Source: Salvator merianae (lineage: Eukaryota; Chordata; Lepidosauria; Squamata; Teiidae). From it: a stretch of 64,000 nt of DNA. Below, in pieces: positions 1 to 12,944 of this stretch; positions within the stretch are counted from its first letter, which is position 1, and the number at the start of each line of letters is the position of its first letter. Position numbers and translations under genes: made by a program. The notes beneath the pieces were generated by a model that worked only from the letters and a program-made list of their open reading frames with translations, had not been told where the DNA came from and did no database searches. The stretch spans positions 34,972,305-35,036,304 of the forward strand of contig QVOM02000073.1 in assembly GCA_003586115.2 (NCBI GenBank), written 5' to 3'.

Positions 1-879
1 GATATATAAAAATGGATAAGAAATTTTTACCCAAGCATCTGATCAGATTATTAAAGGAACATAGCAACTGCATGTTTTTCTGAACTTTTGAGATAATTCT
101 GGATCTCAGAAAGTAAGACATGAGGAAGAGGAAGAAGAGGAAGACAGAACCACATTCATACTGTACTCTTTTGGATAAATTACTAACATTTTTAAAGGTG
201 AAAAATCAAGTTATACTTTGGATGCCTCCCAAAATGGGTTCACATGCCTCCATAATTTGGCTTAGCTGTCACTAGTCCAACGGTAGACCTTTTTCAAAAA
301 GTCTATCAGGATTCTGGACCCAGTCATTTTGGGTCACCAAGTCCAGTATATGCTCTGTCCAACGCAGACGGTGTGTACGCAGACAGGACCTTCCCTGGAC
401 CATATCAAGGTGCAGAAGGCTGGCCCCTGGAGCTTTTGCTATATCACTTTAACAGAAAATGCAGAAAGACCTCTAGTTTTGCTCCTTGTAACTCGAAATC
501 TGAAAGTTAATCCAGTAAACACAGTAAGTTGGATGGATACTATTATCTATGTTTATCCCACACCAAAACTTTTAATGAGAAAAAGTACACAGAACAGATC
601 TCTCAGAAGTAAAATCAATAAACCTAACAGATTGCTTGTTTACTTGCTCTGCTTATTGCAAATAATTTCTTCTTATCTGGGTAGGACTCACATACATTTA
701 AAAACAAAACAAAACAATGAGTTGTTTCGTGTGATCTGGCAGAACTGTGATCTAGTTTTTTATGGTACTAGATCATAAAAATGCATCTTCACACACTATT
801 CATTTGGTAATGTACCTATTATCCAACTTTTGATGAGATTTATGTTTTTTGGACTGAAAATGTAAAATACTGCTGGATC
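1..879. other. Anonymous AT-rich sequence, no gene seen
   Basis: No recognisable exon, transposon protein or RNA gene is visible. A purine-rich GGAAGA-type run lies near 120-145. An open frame at 329-778 (149 codons) has no family resemblance, low complexity in its second half, and is of a length expected by chance in this much DNA. Confidence 0.5.
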
Positions 880-1295
880 CGCACATCCAGTACCTGGCAC
901 CCAAAAGAGGACTGAATGGTTTAATGTCCAAATGCTGGAGGCACCCACTGCCATATAGCACTCATACAAGGGAGGGGATGTAAGCAACCTCCACAGTGCC
1001 TTATCCACAGAGCAGAAGACAAGCTATCTGAGGACACTCACTGCCCTCAGATGTTCTTGCTGTTGCTGTGTAGACGAGACATACAGTGGTGGTGAGAGAC
1101 ACTTACCCTGCCTACTCTGCTGAAAAGCACCCACTTCTGGGGCCATTACCTATGTGATGGACACCCTCTCTTTGAAGCTAAGCTCTCAGCTTTGTAAAGA
1201 GTGGAGCAATATGCAGAGTGTGTGGACATCACATGCCCTGAAGCACTTCTGCTTTAAAGCCATCGCTGTGGCCATCATGTAAATGCAGTCTATGC
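880..1295. mobile_element. Degenerate non-autonomous element related to the MITE at 14180-14613
   Basis: The segment shares recognisable blocks with the element at 14180-14613: a 'cccacttctggggccatt' block (about 1130-1147 here, about 14440 there), a 'ggtgggtgc'/'ggcaccc' type start and an end reading 'tgtaaatgcag', comparable to 'tgtgaatgcag' there. The left boundary is not clear. It carries no coding capacity. Assignment to a Harbinger-like MITE family rests on the better-preserved copy. Confidence 0.5.
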
Positions 1296-2179
1296 GTGGG
1301 CTTGTGAGTACAAAACAGGCCATAGAAAGAAGGAACTGATTATAACCTGAACAGCACTGACTGGTTTTTGCCTTGCTGTGATGATGTCTAGTGTGAATTC
1401 ATTTGCTGAATTCAGTTTATGCTTACCTCACTGTTATATTTTACAATCCGAACAGTACATAGCCTAATGTTATGCAATTCTAAAGTGAGACTTGGTTAAA
1501 GACCATTTTGAAATATAGAGATATAACTGGCTATGAGTTAACAAAATGTGGCTTGCTCAATCTGAAAAGTGTCACTATTTGTCATTGAAAACTGTCTTTA
1601 TACTATTCTAATGCAAATGCAATTAACTGAATCATATTTGAAGTCATATTCAAACTCTTTTTTTGATTTCTTCCTTTCTCTGACCATGTTTACTGGAATA
1701 AATTGTTACTAAATTCTTATGTGTATTTTTGAGGAAAGAGGAGGCTTAACCCAGGATACATTGTATATTTAAATTAAACATTGTATATTTAAATTTTTCT
1801 TCCACAACAGAAGTGATGGAAGAAAAAATAGAAGAGAAAGTACTTTGTACTTTTTTGAATTGTTTATAGCACCTACACTTAACACACACATTCTCACCTA
1901 ACTCCTAATGTTTCATTGGACAGAACAATCAAGCTGTTTCCTGGATTTTTTAATCTTTTTTTAAAAAATTAAGTATACTCTATCCCGCAAGACATAAACA
2001 CATAGACGGTACATCCAGGAGTAATACAGCACCTAGATTCAAAATTATACTAAGTTTCTCCCCAAATATCTCTGATAGCCACAAAATATATACTAGGATC
2101 AATTTGCAAAAGTCTAAGATTGTCTACGGTTGGCAAAAAGTTGTATATGAATAGAACCTCATATATGGATATCAGATCC
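1296..2179. other. Anonymous AT-rich sequence
   Basis: Nothing recognised. The stretch is AT-rich with a short imperfect duplication ('acattgtatatttaaatt', about 1760-1796). The L1 relic begins at its right edge. Confidence 0.5.
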
Positions 2180-4140
2180 TGCCCCAGTATTGAGAATTTT
2201 TGGACTAAATAAGGCGGAAAGTAATGAAACTGAATGGAGATTTGATCCATGTCTGATGTTGAACAATAAGTTGAAAGGAGCAATTAAGTATTTTGAGTTG
2301 AATAAAACTGGTGATCTAAACCCAATAGTTATTTGGGAGGCTATGAAGGCTGTCTTGCAAGAAAGAGGTATTAAGCAAACAGTGAAATATTGGAGAGAAA
2401 AAAGAAAAATTAGGCAAGATTTGTTACAAGTTATAAAACAATTGGAAACTCAGCATAAATAAATCCTGTGAGGAAAAATTTACAAGGAATTACAAAAAAG
2501 GAGATCATAATTGGAGCAACTAGGTAAGGAGAATGTAATGAAAGCATGGTTATATTCTAAATATAAATATTGGAATCAAGGGTCAAGCGAACTGTAATTG
2601 CTAGCAAAGAAGCTAAAGATAAAAGATTGATTATAAAGATTAGGGACATATATAAAGGATCAAAGAATCATCAGGTTATCCAGAAGTATATAAGAAGCAG
2701 ATTAAAGGAGAAATGGTTTTTGGATACTGATTTTAAGAAATTAGGAGGGGAAAAGTGAAGAGGAGATATGTAATTTAAAAACTGGTAAGACTCCAAGACC
2801 TGATGGGTTTCCAAATATCTTTTACAAAATCTATAAGGAGAGGTTGGTCCCTGAATTGGTTAATTTCTTTAACTTTGTACTAGACATAGGAAAAAACTTT
2901 CCTTCATGGAGGGAAGTAAACACAGTGCCTATTTTGAAACCTGAAAGAAATAGTAATTGTCTAGATTCATACAGGCACATATCTTTAACGAATCAAGATT
3001 ATAAAATATTTATGTCAGTACTGGGAATTAGATTAAAAAAGGAAATAGCAAATTTCCTTTATCTCTAGTAGATTTTGTGCTGATACAGTAAGAGTTGTCC
3101 TGGATATACCAGAACTTGCACAAAGAAATAAGAAATCTTTAACTTTGTTATCGATTGATATCTTTAAAGCTTTGATACAGTTAGTCATGAGTTCTTTGTA
3201 AATGAAATTAGGAACAATGAACTTGGAGAAACATATAGTAGATTTATAATAGAACTCTACCAAGATAGTAAAGCAAGTATATTTATGAATTGAGTGATTT
3301 CAAATGCAGAAAGCATCCAAAAAGGGACATAACAGGGCTGTTTTCTATCACCACTGATTTTTTTATGGTGATAAAAACTTTAGCCCAGAATATTAGGGGA
3401 ATGGTAGGGATTGAGGGATATCATGTAGGAAGAAGGAAAGTCGAACTAAATTTATAAATTTATATTTACTCTGTTTTTTGCAGTCACTAAGAGATGCTAG
3501 TAAAATAATGAAAGTATTAGAAGAATTTGAGGAATTAATAAATTTCAAATTATATATATATAAATGTACTTTCAAGACTGCAAAGCAGAGTGGAAGCACA
3601 ATCAAAAATGAACCATAGCCCTACAAGCTGAAATATTTGTGGGTGTGGGTATCAAAGAACCCCTAAAAACTGTATCAAAACAATTATGATCCAGTATGGC
3701 AAAGAGTCAATACAGGTATGAAAATTTTTAAAAATATGTTAGATAGAATTACTTTTATTAAATTGATATTTTTACCTAATATTATGTAAAATTCTGATTA
3801 TAATTTCTGAGCAAAGGCTGAAATAACGGGATAAGAAGATTAGAACAACGGTGAGCAAAGGGGATAGAATATGAGAATCAGATAGAACATTTTAATCAAA
3901 AGAAGATAGGGTGTGCACTTCCTGACATTGGAAGGAAAAAGAAGAAATAAATTTGGAAAAATGATATTGAAATATTTGGGAAACAACAGAGATGGACAAT
4001 ATTAAGGAACAGATGTTGAAGGCTATGGGTGATTCAAGGAGGAAACATCTATGGATAGATGGAGCAGCTGTATAAAATCTAAATGGTTCTAGGAAAGAAG
4101 GAATGAGAATAAGATTGTGACTTGGATTACAAAAATGCAA
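2180..4140 (+). mobile_element. Degenerate L1-clade LINE, 5'-truncated (ORF2 relic)
   Basis: Broken frames on the plus strand read as L1 ORF2. Residues at 2190-2462 match the endonuclease-RT linker (motif around EWRFD and IKYFELN). Frames at 2570-2758 and 2844-3068 enter the reverse transcriptase (DGFPNIFYKIYK, then DSYRHISLTNQDYKI, the L1 'YRPISL' block). Weaker pieces continue at 3080-3470 (SIDIFKA, then QGCFLSPL). At 3620-4140 the pieces resemble the L1 thumb/C-terminal region, including a GCALPDI-like stretch near 3912. The YADD catalytic box is not readable near 3450-3480. Many frameshifts and stops make it an old, inactive copy, clearly more decayed than the L1 at 52178-54685. Confidence 0.82.
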
Positions 4141-4274
4141 GATTAATAATTATGGGCTTCTGATTTTTCTTTAAATGATGTAAATGTTAGTTATGTTTTA
4201 TCCCATCTTTTTTTTTAACATATAATATTTTTTGAATACAGTCTCAGCTAGATAGATAGAGTGTGTGTATAGTA

Positions 4275-4690
4275 TTGGCTTAATTATGGCAGTGAGAGTT
4301 GAACCAAAAGAAAGGCTGAGTGTATAAAAACCAATGCTGTTGAATTAGGACCTGGAGAAAACTTCTGACAGTTCCTTGGATTGCGAGAAGATCAAATCAG
4401 TCAATAATAAAGGAAATCAACTCTGACGGCTGACTGGAAGAACTAATAGTGAAGCAGAAGCTCAATACTTTAGTCACATAATGAGAAGACAGGACTCACT
4501 GGGAAAGACCTTGATGCTGGGAAAAATCCAAGACAAAAGGGGAAGGGATGGCAGAGGATGACATGGAAAGATAGTCTCATGAAAGTAATGAACATGAGCT
4601 TGGGCAAACTCTGGGAGACAGTGGAAGACAGAGGAGCATGACATACTGTGGTCCATGAGGTCACGAAAGATTGGACACAACTAAATGACT
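4275..4690 (+). mobile_element. BovB/RTE-clade LINE 3' end
   Basis: The plus strand encodes the C-terminal part of the BovB-type ORF2. It has a 'YGSESWT' start near 4285, an 'ARRSNQSIIKEIN' block near 4385-4425, an 'MTWKDSLMKVMNMSLGKL' block near 4555-4610 and a terminal 'VHEVTKDWTQLND' block near 4650-4690. The same blocks appear in the antisense BovB copy at 35128-37145. Several frameshifts are present. It lies directly after the L1 relic and looks like an independent 5'-truncated insertion. Confidence 0.82.
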
Positions 4691-4699
4691 ATAATTGAC

Positions 4700-4772
4700 T
4701 TAATTGTAATCCACCATGAGGCCTTAAGATGTAAGGTGGGAGGAGAATGCAAAAAAATAAAATAAATAAAAA
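4700..4772 (+). repeat. LINE/SINE-like 3' tail ending in AATAAA repeats
   Basis: The sequence 'taatccaccatgaggcctta' followed by an A-rich 'aaataaaataaataaa' end resembles the 3' tail common to squamate L2/CR1-type LINEs and the SINEs they mobilise. Only the tail is present, so the parent family is uncertain. Confidence 0.45.
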
Positions 4773-6404
4773 TGATACGCTGGTTTTCCCATTGCTTTTA
4801 TTACCATGTCTAAAGAATTTATAGGCAAGGTCCAAACTGCATCCAGTTAACACGACATCTATGAGACAGGCTTACGGCTCCCTACTTCTTCTCAGGTCTG
4901 GACTTTACAGCCAAGTAATTGTTGCTCCTATTCTCCCACTTACCAGTATGATAAACCAGCAATGGTGGCAAACAACAGGTTCCCCCATTCTCCCAGCTGC
5001 CTGAGTATAATGTTTTGTGCAGTCCCCTATGAACTAGAATTTTTCAAGTACGAAACAACTCTCTTTTCCACATCCACATCCTTTTAGCTTGCCACCACTG
5101 AAATATAAAAAAAGGAAGGAGAAAAAAATTCCATTGGCTCAGTTATTTGCAAAGGTTACTTTCTGATTTCTGGGGAAATTGAGACAGTTTATTTCTGAAT
5201 CAAGCCAATATGAATCTTTGTGAGAAAGGGTACAGTTCTCCCCTTTTTAATCATGCTTCGTCCATAGTTATTTTTTTTTCCTAAGAAAATTCAAAATGCT
5301 GCAGTTACACTTGTTTACTAAAGATTGTCCTTTTCTGTTGGTATATGCAGTTAATCATGTTTTCAGCACGTATCATGCCTGTTAATGCAGCATTCAACAA
5401 GTGCACAGTAGAGTATACACAGATCCGTTGCCAATAACAAGATAAAATCTGTTATTTGAAACAATTTGCACATTTACTGGAAAGAGCTGTAGCAAAAATG
5501 AAAGTAATCTTGTTGTTTTTTTCCTTTGCAGTGTCTTAATGATTGAAAACAAAGGCCAGCTTCGTTTTAGAGGTCAGCTAAAAAGTGCCAAAAATACCAA
5601 AATGTTAACTATTATAATAAAAGCTATAAAATACTTTAAAACCACAGTTTGGTCTCTATGGTTTACTTCAATCTGTGCATTCCCGTGATAGCAGAGAGGG
5701 AGCTAAGCACTAATCCACTGCCAAGTTCTGATCTCCGTAAATGCCAGTAAACCAGGCTTTGATGCTTGCCTGGTTTGTCCCCATAGACACAGATCAGAGG
5801 CTAACAGCCAATTGCCATTTTGACTTTCCCTTGCCTCCCATACACAGACCATCACCAATTTTTAATAAAATTGTTATCAGTCCTGTTGAGTTTCTGGGGC
5901 ATATTAGTACTACCGGCGATGACTGATGATGTGACCATGATTAGTTACAATTGTTTTTCTGTCTGGTTTATTTATTTATTTATTATTGCTCCTTTTACTT
6001 TTGCCTTGTAAACCACATATAGTCTTAATAAATTTGCAGTATTTGAGTCAAATAAATAAATAAATAAATAAAGCAATCCTGAGTGTATGAAAAAAGATTT
6101 CAACTGAAAATATTCTTACTCGGGGGACCCATTTATTGCTCGATTTGAAGGAATTCCATTGAGTCACAGAATCTGTCCTTGTCAGTATGAGACAGAACTG
6201 GTTGAGTACATAATTTCAAGATTCAATTACTGTGCTGAATCCTGGGTAAAAGTAATTCTGCCCTTAACTAAACATCTTATAGGCAGAGCTCCTGGCTCTG
6301 CCCTCCTGCAGGTAAAGCCCTCTGCATAGAAGAACTGCATAGGCCTGTGCCTGAAGCTTGCCAAATGCTGTGTGTGTTTGAGAAATGTCTGTTTCTCTGA
6401 ATTT
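4773..6404. other. Anonymous sequence with short A/T simple repeats
   Basis: No coding or RNA gene is recognised. Short TTTA and AAAT simple repeats occur at about 5970-5984 and 6045-6073. The latter may be the A-rich tail of an unidentified retroposon. Open frames of about 60 codons here have no support. Confidence 0.5.
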
Positions 6405-6562
6405 CATACTGAAATGCATTGTTTTTTATATTGTATAATGATATATGATTGTTATATTTTGTTCTTGTATTTTAATAATCGCTTTATATTTGGCTAATTG
6501 TTTGTAAACTGCCTTGAACATACCATGGAAAAACAGTATAGAAATAAATCAAGGATGATAGT
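6405..6562 (+). mobile_element. L2-clade LINE 3' UTR/tail fragment
   Basis: T-rich sequence leads into 'tgtaaactgccttgaacata' and an A-rich end 'cagtatagaaataaat' near 6505-6550. This is the layout of the 3' terminus of L2-type LINEs in reptiles, and it also ends the copies at 30801-30985 and 49040-50725. No coding part is attached. Confidence 0.6.
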
Positions 6563-9500
6563 GGAGGATTTCACCCAAGCAGTACCAGTCTGGTCAGGCA
6601 AAGAGTGACTTTCCCCCTTCCCTCTTCTGTCATGACTAAAATATCTGTGTAGCTAAAAACCATGCCTTTATTTTGATATCTTTTTCTTTCCTGGAAATAA
6701 ACATCACTAGACATAATAGGACTCCTAAGTAATTGTACCTGCAGTAAAGGCAAGCAAAAACTGAAGGCAAATTATCAATACTTTTTTTAAAATGCCTTTT
6801 TAGAAAATTGTCTTCTCTGCCCCTAGGAATGCAATTCAAGAAATAAAAAAGCCAAAATAAAAGTAATGCCAACAAAACAAACTAAAAATGCAGGACAAGA
6901 CAGAATTCTTCTTAAGGCTGTCTGTCTTCTTCCTGACAGAGCTTTAGTTCTGCAGTTCAGGTCTGCTTTTGTCTGCTAGCCAGTAAAAGAGAAGATCAGC
7001 TTGCCAAGAAACGCGATCCTTAGCTCTCCTCCACTTGTCATTCCCTTCTTCTTTACCCGAAGGGCTGCAGAGGGCAAGTTTGGGAAGCGTGAAAGGGCTG
7101 CTCCTGCAGGAATGTGTCTACACAGGGTTCTTCTAAACCCTCTTTCAGCTTTCACACTTCATCACTCCTCTCCAGGTCTGAACAGAAAATTCTGCAGTGC
7201 TACTGATGCTGCTTTTCCTGTTCCTGACCTTGTAAAGCAGAGCCAAGGAAATACAAGAGGACAGATGTCACAAGATTCCCTAGAAGCACTTTTGGTTTTC
7301 AACACATCCAGAAAGGCCACAGGCGATCACCTCAACCTCTCAAAGCAAGCAGGGTCCCTTGATCACCACCTTACTTTAGTCAAAGAGTCTGTCAGGCAGC
7401 ACAGTGGCCGGTACACCATGGTTCAGCGAAAGCGTGACTAAACTGTGGCCCTTCAAATAGTACTGCCCTCCAGATCACATCAGACCACATTACTGTAGGC
7501 TCACCAGTGAGAAGCATGGTGGAAGTTATGAGACAACAGTATCTGGAATGCCACAGGTTCTCTGGCCCGGCTTTTCCTTAAAACAAAATGCAGTAGCCTT
7601 GGACAGCAGACTCATGAGGACTATGTCTATTTCCTGTCTGATTCTAAAGCGTGTCTAGGCTGGATGCATGATGCTTGGTCTAGAAAAAAGAGGACTGTAG
7701 AGTGATGAGCAAATCTATATTTTTCTCATTTTCTAGATAAGGTAGATAAACTATACTGAGCAGATGATATTTTTCTCTTTGGTAGTTTCCTAGTAATCCC
7801 TAAAAATGAACATATGTGGGTTTCTTCTTCCAATTCCTTATACATTAAAACAAATTATCTTTTCTCTTTACCAAAGGCAGTATGCAGCAATCATGGCTAG
7901 GAGCCATGGCTGGTCTTGTCCTTCATGAATTGCTCTTATCCCCTTTGGAAGGCATCCATCAGGTAGCGTATTACATAATTCAACCATGTGCTATGGGAAC
8001 AAAATACTTTCTTACAGTTCTGAATCTTCCAATACTGAGCTTCATCATGTTACCCTAAGTTTAGTATTTTGTTAGAGGGGAAGAAAAATATCTTTCACAT
8101 CTGAACCACACATAATTTTGTATTACTCCTATGTTATGCCCTCTTCCTTAGCTTTCTTAAACTAAAATCCCTCAAAACACTGTAACCAGAAATTGATACA
8201 GTCCTTCAGTTATTTTAAATGGCCTTTCCTGAACTTTTCCATTTCTACAGTATGCTTTCTGAGATAAAAGGAATATAATTGGAAGATTTATTTCAGTCCA
8301 TTCTATGACAATTACTTAACATGGAATTATCCTTTTTCACAACAGGCATGCAACTAAGTTAACATTTTCATCAAGCAATCTACCACTATGTCTTTGCTCG
8401 GCTGTGGTATTTTTTATCAAGCCATCTACTATTACATGTTTGTCCTGGTCTGTGCCACCCACACTATAAACTTCAAAGCCAGGTAACAAAAGTTCACCAT
8501 TTCAAAGTTACAACATGGTCCTATTTTGAGTCCCACTGGAAAGGCCTCCAGAGGTCAGACATTTTCTATGTGTCACAAAACAAGGCCACATGGATTGTGG
8601 GAAAGGTAGGTTTCTCATGTTACCCTGTGCATCTTCACAGTGGTGGCATGAACACTTGAGGCTAGCAAAAGACCGCAAAGCCATTTCTCCCACTCTGAGG
8701 TAAGCACAAGTCCAAGTGTGCTTGTCGACCATAAGAAGTACACTGCATGCCCAGGGCCACTACCAGCAAGCAGATGCTGCACCCTTTGGGCACTCACAGG
8801 GGTGCTTTTCACCAGGTACGGATGCAGCCTAAGAGTCTGAGAGGCCCATGGGCAGAATGTTCCTTTAAGCCTTTCCCTGACACAAGCATGTCTCACTTTG
8901 TTCTACATCAATGTAATTATCTTCTTGATTTGAAGAAAATGCTAGACAAGAACATAATTTTTTTTTTAAAAAAAGATCCAATCGGCTACCTTGTTAAATA
9001 TTATTTTAAAACACAGTTATATACTATTGGCTCCCTACTTGTCATGGACATCTATGAAGCCACTTGGTAAGTATTGCATAGTGGCATAGGACAGAAAATT
9101 AATTCAACTGGCACTCTCTCAAACAAGGAGAAGCCAAGAAGTTAACAGTTTAAATGTTACATCTGCAAATCAAGCAATTGTACAATCATTCAGGAAAAGG
9201 TGAGTCCATAGAAAAATCCCAAATGCTCAAATACAACTGGAACTGTTTATTAACTAATAAGTTTTGTTGTCTTGAATTCAAATTATTGATTCATCTGATT
9301 GGAATACTGAACCGTAAACTTGGCTTTATGTGTAGGATATGAAGTAAAGTGCATGACTTCCTTCAGCTGGGCCAGTTTGCATAATATTATACTCTTAACT
9401 TATGGACACTTCATTACTACAGTGTTATTTTAATTCATTTTCAAAAAGAGATCTAAAACAGTATGTTTTACATAATACAGTTTCCTCCACATTTTAAGTG

Positions 9501-9979
9501 CACACTGGTCACCGGACATTTGCTTTTTGATTAAACTGAGCATGATACACAATCGCATAATTAAGGATATCTGTCAGAAGCAAGTAAAAGTAGTTTAAAA
9601 ACTACAAATGTTTCAGTGTGATTTGCCAAATTTATTTCCTTAATCTAATCAGAAAGTCATCATGGCTTGTGATAATCAGGGAAGGCAGATGCCAATTTGC
9701 CAGACTTATAGGCAGCTGAACTGCCAAGACTGCAAATCATTAAAATCAATTTAAAATTCAGCTTCCAAAGAATGAGTCAAATATTCACATTTTGTCCTTG
9801 AAGATAATAAATTGGGGTAAATTTTCAAAGAGAGCGTAAGATAGATCCTATATTGAAGCTTTTGAACTGAGCAAATGAAAGCATTTTTATCAGTGCATCC
9901 CACGCAGCATTATTAAAAGCTTTAAGCATTGCTCTTTTCTCTATACTTCCGTGACTGAGTCCATTTTAGCTATTTAAGA
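6563..9979. other. Long single-copy stretch, no gene recognised
   Basis: The longest open frame, 7001-7441 plus (146 codons), has no family resemblance, no visible splice context and a length expected a few times by chance in 64 kb of six-frame sequence. About 8640-8832 ends in 'ggatgcagcctaag', resembling the right end of the Harbinger-like MITEs described below, but the left end is unclear. The rest (9070-9979) is AT-rich and unremarkable. Confidence 0.5.
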
Positions 9980-10225
9980 ACTTCCACTCTAAAATCTATT
10001 TATTTATTTACAAACATATCTATCCTCTCATGTGCCTTAAGCTCTCAGGACACCTTACGATCTTCCAAAATATCCAAATAAAAATTGTGATACAGTGTAC
10101 AGACAGGAGTTTAGGTTGTCCACACATGTAACTGGACTTATTTGTTTAAAACATTTCTATACCATTTCTTCTAAAAAAAAATCTCAAAGAAATTTACAAA
10201 AGAAATGAAAAACACTTAAAATGTG
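9980..10225 (-). mobile_element. Possible antisense LINE (L2-like) 3' tail fragments
   Basis: Two stretches begin with T-rich 'tatttatttattta' (near 9998) and 'tatttgtttaaaacatttct' (near 10138) and continue with decayed sequence. This resembles the reverse complement of L2-type 3' ends. No coding support exists. It could equally be unrelated AT-rich DNA. Confidence 0.35.
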
Positions 10226-10769
10226 TATTTTCTAATAGTTGTATGTACTGCTATATATGGGTATTGCCTTTTTGCTAATGTTTTACTATGATTCACCACA
10301 TTATGGTTCCAAATCAAGAGTAGTAAGAAGCAGTGTTTGGAAATCCACCATGATTTGGTGCTTTCAGCACCCTACTCTGTGGAGAATAATTTCAGGCTGC
10401 TTTTATGAAAAATATCAAGACTGCATCTAATAATTCTAGCACGCCACTTTAAATACAAAACCAAATATAAAGCAACACATCAATGAAAGAATATAAACAT
10501 CCACAGATCATACAGAAATTACGCAACAAATTGATATTGTCTGTTAAGACTGGAACAAAAAATACATTTCCTTACTTCCAGAATTACATGAAAGTTATTG
10601 GACAAGATGAATTCACCATTGCATGAACAAGCCAAGATGCTTAGAGAACAACAAGAAGACATTTTTTATGTATGAACTCATTACTGATTCAAAGTAACAT
10701 GAAATAAATCCTCAGCAATGAAACTGAGGAAAAGATGCAAAAAGACTCAAGTAAACTTACACAGTCTTT

Positions 10770-11157
10770 GAGCCTTTCTTTACTTACCTTTGTGTCAGTC
10801 TACAATGTAGACTACAAGTCTTTCCTTCTGTGTTGTAGACTGGACCACCGCTGGTTTGCTCTGTCTGCATAACTAAGAGCATAACCCAGATCAAGGGTTA
10901 TGATTGACAGTAGATCTGATTAAACAAACCTACTGGTGGACCAGCAGGCCCCAATCCAAAAAGTGGAGGCATTGTCACACCAAATGGGTCCCCTGGTGTG
11001 ACCTCAGAAGCCGGACCTGTGAGCTTTGGTGGTGGTGCAGGGGCTGATCATATAGACAGTGCTGTTCTAGACCACTATGTGCCATGATCTGCACCAGTGG
11101 GCCTGGTTGGTCCAAACCCACTGATCCAGATCATGGCCTTTGAGTGCAGAAAAGCCC
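10770..11157. mobile_element. Family A non-autonomous foldback element (GGCCTTTCTGCACTT ends)
   Basis: The left end reads 'gagcctttctttacttacc' and the right end 'gagtgcagaaaagccc', which are imperfect inverted copies of each other. Internal blocks ('atctgattaaacaaacctac', 'aaatgggtcccctgg', 'ccactgatccagatcatgg') are shared in the same order with the copies at 20232-20718 and 48050-48523. There is no coding capacity and no clear target-site duplication. It is probably a MITE of a DNA transposon, superfamily undetermined. Confidence 0.62.
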
Positions 11158-12423
11158 ATTGCAAGTTTTCTTTATCTGAAGAATTAAGGAGGGCAGAATT
11201 TGGAATCCCAAATGGCAACAGCCTTAGATACACTTGAATAATCAGGAGGCTATGACATACAAATTCATCTACCATCCACAAATTAAAAATATCACATTTA
11301 GAATTTTGGCTTCAAACTAACCTGGTTCAGGCAGTTCAGATTTGAACTGAACTAAGCTGGTGACAGGTTGGATCCCAGCTGATCTAAATTCAGTTCAGCT
11401 GAATCAGTTTTGGCTATCTCTGATGCAAAGGAAGCAAACATTTCCCCTCCCAGAGGAGGGAAGGGGGAAAAGATGAGCTCACTTTCCATTCAACAGCTGA
11501 GCATTATGTTACATTGATCAGATACTGTACAAAGACTGAGCGTTTCCCCCTGCTTTCCCTGAGTATGAGCGCTCCAAAAGCTGATCATACTGCTATTCAG
11601 AAAGTGAGCTTTCCCCACTACACTTCCCCTGGGAGGGAAAGTGGGAAAAGCCTACTTAAGGCTAGTTCAGAAATAGCTTAAGAGAACCAAGCTGGCCCAT
11701 GTACACAGTCCAGATAGCTTGTGAATGAGAGCTGAACCCCAAGCCTGCTGGTTCAGAGCCAAATAAAATGAGAAAGAACTGTTCATGTACATCCCTAGTT
11801 CAGAAACTAAAGTAATTCCCAAAATACAAATGAACTCACACATTGGCATAAGAGTAACTCAGAATTTGTTGCTGGGTCTCAAACTATCAATGGTGCCATT
11901 TTGTGATTACATAAGAAAAAAGGTTTTAGTTTCATAATCTCTTACCAATTGATAGCAACAACAAAGGTTAGAAATAGGTCAGGGAAAACAATAATGTCCA
12001 ACAGAAGAAAATACATTCCACTTGGTGGTACAATGCTCACCCATGCTAGTTAAAAAAAAACCCAAAACTCTCAGCTTTTCAGAATGATTAAGCAGTGTAG
12101 GCTAAATTATTTTGAAAATCAAATACAAAGAATAATAATGAAAGTTTTTGATATCTGAATATTACATTCAGTGGAAAAGCATCATTGGATGGCTCAAAAA
12201 AATTCAACATTTGTAAAGACCAATATAGGAACTCTGGTTTGTTCTGAATTTATCCAGTGGAAGTGTTAATAGTATTTGTTTGGTTGTTTTTGTCTGGTTG
12301 TTTGCTTAAAGGTTATCTAAGGAAAAGACACTTTCAATGATCTATGCAAATTTTTGTGATTATCTCACAACGAAACCCTAAATATATAATTTCAGAATAC
12401 GGTTCACCCAGTCAGACATTGGG
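11158..12423. other. Anonymous sequence; possible hAT-like right end
   Basis: No gene is seen. The string 'gtacatccctag' near 11788-11800 resembles the right terminal repeat of the hAT MITEs at 23586-23908 and 52075-54832. The matching left end could not be located, so no element is called. A repeated 'gagctcactttcc'-like and 'aaagtgagctttcccc' pair at 11475 and 11600 is weakly inverted. Confidence 0.45.
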
Positions 12424-12944
12424 CCTTTTCACACTTTCCACCTTAAAATGGGATAGTTATCCCATTCTAAGGTAAAATAGACTACACAGCGCAGACGCTG
12501 TCTGCACTGAGGGGTCCTAATTACTTACCTGAAGCAGGCTGCCGGCATTTGTGGAGCAAATAGCTGTTGCCTTACCAGTTCTCAGCATAGCAGTGGCTAG
12601 GAAATGTCCGTCCACTGCCATGGCAACTGGCAGGCACGGGCAGTGCACAGGCATGCACAGGTGAAATGAGCCAAACGTGCAAATACATTTGGGCAATTGC
12701 ATAGGCATGACCAGTTCTGCACCAGCCTGGATGCCACGAGCCAAATTGAGTATGAATGCACCAACCAGAAGCTGGATACCAGCTCCCGGTAAGGCTGTGA
12801 AGCACAAATTAATGCTCCACAAATAGTAGTGATCAGGAGCAGCTAAAGCCCACTCCCAGCCGCTTGGGCCTCCGCAAGGTGCAGATGCACTTGGCTGGTA
12901 AGCATTCTTGATGCTTGCTAGCAGCAAATGCGAACAGACCCATT
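12424..12944. mobile_element. Family B non-autonomous element (GGGCCTGTTCACACTT-type ends)
   Basis: The left end is 'gggccttttcacactttcc' and the right end 'gcaaatgcgaacagaccc', whose reverse complement begins 'gggtctgttcgcatttgc'. 'att' flanks both sides but is too short to be sure of a duplication. A block 'tagtgatcaggagcagct' near 12830 is identical to one on the minus strand of 33500-33737. Frames across it (for example 12517-12927 minus) are not conserved between copies and are not considered genes. Confidence 0.55.

Noticed and set aside
7001..7441. 146-codon plus-strand open frame as a possible gene or exon
   Set aside because: No family resemblance, no splice or promoter context. With roughly two thousand ATGs on both strands and about 5% stop codons, one or two frames of this length are expected by chance.
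11281..11800. hAT element ending at about 11800
   Set aside because: Only the right-end-like string was found; no left end or 8-bp duplication could be located.
12517..12927. 136-codon minus-strand open frame
   Set aside because: It lies inside a Family B element and is not preserved in other copies.
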